This document shows positions 62,289-64,000 of a DNA stretch of 64,000 nt, piece after piece; within the stretch, counting starts at the first letter, position 1, and each line of letters starts with the position of its first letter. The stretch spans positions 1,790,465 through 1,854,464 of the forward strand of contig VZRZ01001217.1 of assembly GCA_013398175.1 (NCBI GenBank), read 5' to 3'. This DNA comes from Climacteris rufus. Its lineage: Eukaryota > Chordata > Aves > Passeriformes > Climacteridae. The notes beneath the pieces are model-generated. The model had not been told where the DNA came from, ran no database searches, and worked only from the letters and a program-made list of their open reading frames with translations. The translations under genes and the position numbers were made by a program.

Positions 62289-62355
62289 TCCTGGGAAAGT
62301 CACTCATCTTCTTCATGTCTCAGTGTTTCATATTAGATGAGAATGTCAGCACCTC
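62289..62355 (+). repeat. MIR-type SINE relic
   Basis: CCTGGGAAAGTCACTCATCT, then CATGTCTCAGTGTTTCATAT and GATGAGAATG follow the MIR order CTTGGGCAAGTCACTTA ... TGCCTCAGTTTCCTCAT ... AAAATGAGAATG. The spacing is close, which makes this a better match than the 2.1-kb relic, but it is still a diverged fragment. Confidence 0.5.
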
Positions 62356-62526
62356 ATGGGCCAAAACTTTCCAAGATTTCCACGATCGCACTAAGATTGT
62401 GGGAACTACAGAAATGTTAAATACTTTGTTGCATTATTTTTCCATTGCTGTGAATGTAATCATCAGTTGTATCTGTACCAAATCGAAGTAGCTAGTAAAT
62501 GATAGTCACTCTTCAAAAGAAGACAA

Positions 62527-62540
62527 CCAGCAGGAGGCAC
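62527..62540 (+). promoter_or_regulatory. CTCF-like motif
   Basis: CCAGCAGGAGGCAC matches the CTCF core CCASYAGRKGGCRS at all but one position. It is the best such match I noticed. It lies just before the CR1 fragment at 62563, not inside it. Confidence 0.3.
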
Positions 62541-62562
62541 TCGTGATGGGTTCTCACCTTGG

Positions 62563-62686
62563 CTCTCAAGGCCGGGTTGGACGGGGCTTGGAGCAGCCTG
62601 GTCTAGTGGAAGGTGTCCCTGCCCAAGGCAGGGGGTGGGAACTGGGTGGTCTTTAAGGGCCCCTCCAGCCCATTCTGTGATTCTTA
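62563..62686 (+). mobile_element. CR1 LINE extreme 3'-end fragment
   Basis: Sense-orientation CR1 end. Landmarks are CTCAAGGCCGGGTTGGACGG near 62565, GCAGCCTGGTCTAGTGGAAG at 62593-62612, GTGTCCCTGCCCAAGGCAGG at 62613-62632, GGTGGTCTTTAAGGGCCCCT near 62646 and the terminal ATTCTGTGATTCTTA (62672-62686). The last is the octamer tail typical of avian CR1. It is only about 125 bp long and was severely 5' truncated at insertion. Confidence 0.93.
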
Positions 62687-63429
62687 TGAGTTATCTCTAC
62701 TGCTCTATCCTGATACAATATCATTCCTCATAGACCCCATGGGATCAAAGCACTTCTTTGGAAAACTTAGAGGAGGAGCTGTTGGGATGTCTGAAGAAAG
62801 GGGGAGGTAGAAGCTGTTTGATAACAGGGTTTGATGACAGCAGCAGAAAGAAAGGCACTGTATTACAAGAATAATGTTGTAAGGATGCTGATCCTGCAGT
62901 TTTGGGCAGAGAAACACTTGAAGGGATGATGATAAATGGGGATTTGGCAACTTTCTGAAGAAAGCGAAAAGAAAGAGAAAAGTTAGCAATGGCTCTTGAA
63001 CTTTGCTGGTGTGCAGCTTGGTTACAAAGAAGGGAAAAAGCCCTTCTATAGCTATTGCATGTGGGTTTAGGAGGGCTGGTAGAAAATACACAACTTAGAC
63101 TCCGTGTATTTTCTGATCAGTGTTTTTAAGGATAACATGGAGAGTCTACAGAATATGGCCCTTCCTGTGAACATAAGCAAGGAACATTTTTCCCTGTTGC
63201 TGCTGGTCTCTAATTCACCTGATTACCCTTTCTGAAGGCTGCCTTTCCTGCCACACTGTATAGAGTATGAGTGTGGAAAGCCATTTCTTTTCTTCCTAGG
63301 TGCAAAGTGAAAACTTTTATTATAGATTGTTTTGTAAGGCAGCTCCAAGAAAAAAACAGCAAGTATTAATAAAGCTTGCTTAATGGATATTAGCATAAAT
63401 GTAAAGCCAAGTAATATTATCAGTATCAG
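62687..63429. other. Unique non-coding DNA
   Basis: No gene is recognised. The 128-codon minus-strand frame at 62705-63091 is hydrophobic and Phe/Leu/Ser-rich, which reflects the purine-rich plus strand, and it has no domain. Confidence 0.6.
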
Positions 63430-63660
63430 TTCTGGAACAGTTCCATTGCATGCTCTTCACATCTCTGTTTATCTGTTTCAGGTGATCTCAGGAGAATGCT
63501 CTGGGGGAATTCAGGGATGAGAAGTTTAATGGTTGCAGTTTTATAGTCTTTATCAGACCATCAAGGCTGTAATCGAAAGATAAGAGTTATCATCTGTCAT
63601 CTCAATCAAGCTTCAAGAGAAAATCATTGCAGGAGAGCATCTGGTAAGTCTATGAATTAA
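63430..63660. promoter_or_regulatory. GATA-motif cluster; possible non-coding exon 63482-63643
   Basis: Four GATA cores lie close together: TTATCTG 63469-63475, TTATCA 63550-63555, AGATAAG 63578-63584 and GTTATCA 63586-63592. The last two are inverted, 3 bp apart. Independently, the segment 63482-63643 (162 bp) is preceded by a pyrimidine-rich stretch ending CTGTTTCAG and followed by a consensus donor CTG|GTAAGT (donor GT at 63644-63645). All three plus-strand frames contain stops, so if spliced it would be a UTR or lncRNA exon. Alternatively the splice signals are chance and the block is a GATA-bound enhancer. Confidence 0.4.
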
Positions 63661-64000
63661 TTCAGATTTGGGGAATGTTATGTAATTTGTGTTAACACCC
63701 ACAAGCTCTAGTCACAGATCAGGAATTTTCTGTGATAAATATTCTAAGAAAACAAAATGAAAATAAAGCTGTTTTTTTCCCCAAAACAAACTAACCAGCC
63801 AATCCAAAAGGGTGGTGTGTTATCTAGGCTGTTTATTATGGGTTTGTGATTACTCTAAGCTCATATGATGTGTAGAATCAATCTCATCTTTACAGGGAGC
63901 TATACAAGCTCTGAAAATTGGGATAATCCCAGGTTTTTCCTGTGGAACACAAGTCTTGCGGAATGTACTTGTCAGCAGGTATCTAGGTGGTCTGATTAAG
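63661..64000. other. Unique non-coding DNA to the window end
   Basis: AT-rich sequence without a gene, repeat family or open frame of note. Confidence 0.65.

Noticed and set aside
1..64000. CRISPR arrays, tRNA and rRNA genes, complete ERV or LINE
   Set aside because: No regularly spaced repeats, no tRNA B-box with cloverleaf context, no rRNA-like blocks, and no gag/pol/env or full reverse transcriptase frames were found by reading both strands.

Overview
The window reads as nuclear DNA from a bird. The evidence is the repeat content: every interspersed repeat I can identify with confidence is a 5'-truncated CR1 LINE fragment, including copies with the avian 3' tail of ATTCTGTG-type octamers. 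There are no Alu, B1 or L1 elements and no bacterial gene organisation. Two weak MIR-type SINE relics and one very old CR1/L3-like fragment fit an amniote genome. The neognath/passerine-like look of the younger CR1 copies is inference only.

I find no coding exon, rRNA, tRNA, CRISPR array or complete mobile element. The many short open frames overlap one another on both strands, lack recognisable domains, and have the lengths expected by chance. The best description is a gene desert or the inside of a very large intron, with CR1 debris and several blocks that look like cis-regulatory DNA.

Layout: 1-8330 is unique non-coding DNA with one MIR relic near 2.1 kb. A homeodomain-motif-rich block lies at 8335-8590. 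Unique DNA follows to about 13.98 kb. A palindrome cluster plus a homeodomain/SOX/E-box block occupies 14020-14870. A near-perfect 43-bp inverted repeat sits at 21178-21220. The most distinctive locus is 22190-23060: a compact CpG island with a strong G-quadruplex motif, flanked on both sides by sequence resembling conserved non-coding elements. From 23 to 35 kb the DNA is mostly unique, with another candidate conserved block at 28270-28570 and a perfect CRE at 31323. CR1 fragments lie at 35341-35808 (+), 40862-41335 (-, old), 43606-43880 (-, ancient), 50866-51062 (-), 59882-60243 (-) and 62563-62686 (+). A CpG-dense patch of unknown origin lies at 61430-61760. The right end (63430-63660) holds four GATA motifs and a segment bounded by consensus splice signals but closed in all frames, so it is either a non-coding exon or an enhancer.

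No set of genes working together can be described. If the regulatory blocks are real, their target gene lies outside the window. I did not find a convincing new molecular system; the best leads are the CpG island with its flanks, the palindrome cluster near 14.05 kb, the 43-bp inverted repeat, and the GATA cluster at the right end.
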